A stretch of 64,000 nt of DNA from Canna indica (taxonomy: Eukaryota > Streptophyta > Magnoliopsida > Zingiberales > Cannaceae): positions 24,298,001-24,362,000 of the forward strand of contig CP136897.1 of the NCBI GenBank assembly GCA_034359265.1, read 5' to 3'. Of this stretch, positions 63,612 through 64,000 are shown in pieces. A program made the translations under genes and the position numbers. The notes under the pieces are model-generated. The model saw nothing but the letters and a program-made list of their open reading frames with translations. It had not been told where the DNA came from and did no database searches. Position 1 is the first letter of the stretch, and every line of letters starts with the position of its first letter.

Positions 63612-64000
63612 CGCAATATTCCGTGGCATGATCTACGCGCAGAATTTATTTTTCTCGTTCAAACCATGTACGCAATCTAGTTCAGGTGCTGTAAAATAAC
63701 ATAAATGATGGGTAAGTCCAACTAGGACTTAGTGAGTAGATCAACCATCAATTCATCAAATCAATCATCACACATAAAAATATAAATAGCCGATATATAA
63801 TGAACAACAACAATGACAGGAATAATCAACAATAATCATCATTTACATGAGATATAAATATCACCAAGCATAACCATCCACTCATATAAATAATAGTCAT
63901 AATGAGCATATCCAATAATCCAACAAGATATAACATTCATCAAGTTTAACCATCCATGAGTATAAATGACAATCGAAATGCACGTATCCAATATCTTAAC
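63611..64000 (-). mobile_element. Start of gypsy-type LTR block A (copy 2)
   Basis: It matches 5790-6179, including taagtccaactaggactta, and runs off the window. Confidence 0.6.

Larger units (their letters stand above)
57602..64000. repeat. Large direct duplication, copy 2
   Basis: This is the second copy of the segment at 1-6179, in the same orientation. It ends at the window edge at the base matching 6179. It is the better preserved copy for the LINE ORF1 (no frameshift) and for the hAT MITE (both ends present). Copy 1 keeps a short piece of CNX6 that is missing here. Confidence 0.97.

Noticed and set aside
1..64000. A clean 57.6-kb tandem duplication
   Set aside because: Only the two partial ends of a repeated segment are seen. 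The window does not show a second copy of 6180-57601, so a tandem unit cannot be claimed.
1..64000. tRNA or rRNA genes
   Set aside because: No cloverleaf with A and B boxes and no rRNA-like stretch was recognised. The only tRNA-related signal is the copia primer site.

Overview
This is a plant nuclear genome window (angiosperm), made almost entirely of transposable elements. The evidence is plant-type L1 LINEs with DUF4283 and zinc-knuckle ORF1s, Ty1/copia and Ty3/gypsy elements, hAT, Mutator-like and PIF/Harbinger-type DNA transposons, and GT-AG introns. Nothing bacterial or organellar was seen, and no tRNA, rRNA or CRISPR was recognised. I cannot name the species.

Layout. Positions 1-6179 are repeated as 57602-64000, and both copies run off the window. 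Each copy holds the 3' end of a LINE, an AT-rich spacer, a broken gene for the molybdopterin synthase large subunit (CNX6 type) carrying a hAT MITE, a LINE ORF1, a probable CACTA remnant, and the start of a gypsy-type LTR. Positions 5790-16860 are LTR territory: two minus-strand gypsy LTRs flank a truncated plus-strand Ty3/gypsy element whose 2.2-kb 3' LTR is complete. Positions 17250-25640 hold fragments: an acidic protein exon, a truncated minus-strand LINE, a long CTT microsatellite, a hAT MITE, retroelement scraps and an exon-like ORF. A complete but mutated hAT element lies at 26507-29546. A 1.35-kb tandem-repeat array spans 30165-36835; its first unit is split by a hAT MITE, and a GRF-zinc-finger-like gene sits between units. 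The only host-like gene with a full exon-intron structure is at 37902-40967. It encodes a small prefoldin-like protein whose only visible lesion is one in-frame TGA.

Positions 42739-57181 are a nested insertion whose order can be read from target-site duplications. An old minus-strand LINE was hit by a copia element. The copia was then hit by a Mutator-type MITE, a PIF/Harbinger-like element and a full-length L1 LINE (49923-56340) with two open ORFs and a 15-bp target-site duplication. This young LINE is the one element that looks coding-competent.

The most unusual points are: the mosaic divergence of the 6.2-kb duplication (2-5% over its first 2.7 kb, then no difference seen for 3.4 kb); the intact L1, whose ORF1 has two zinc knuckles ahead of its RRM-like domain; the CNX6 fragments with complementary deletions; and the paired hAT parent and MITE with near-identical termini.
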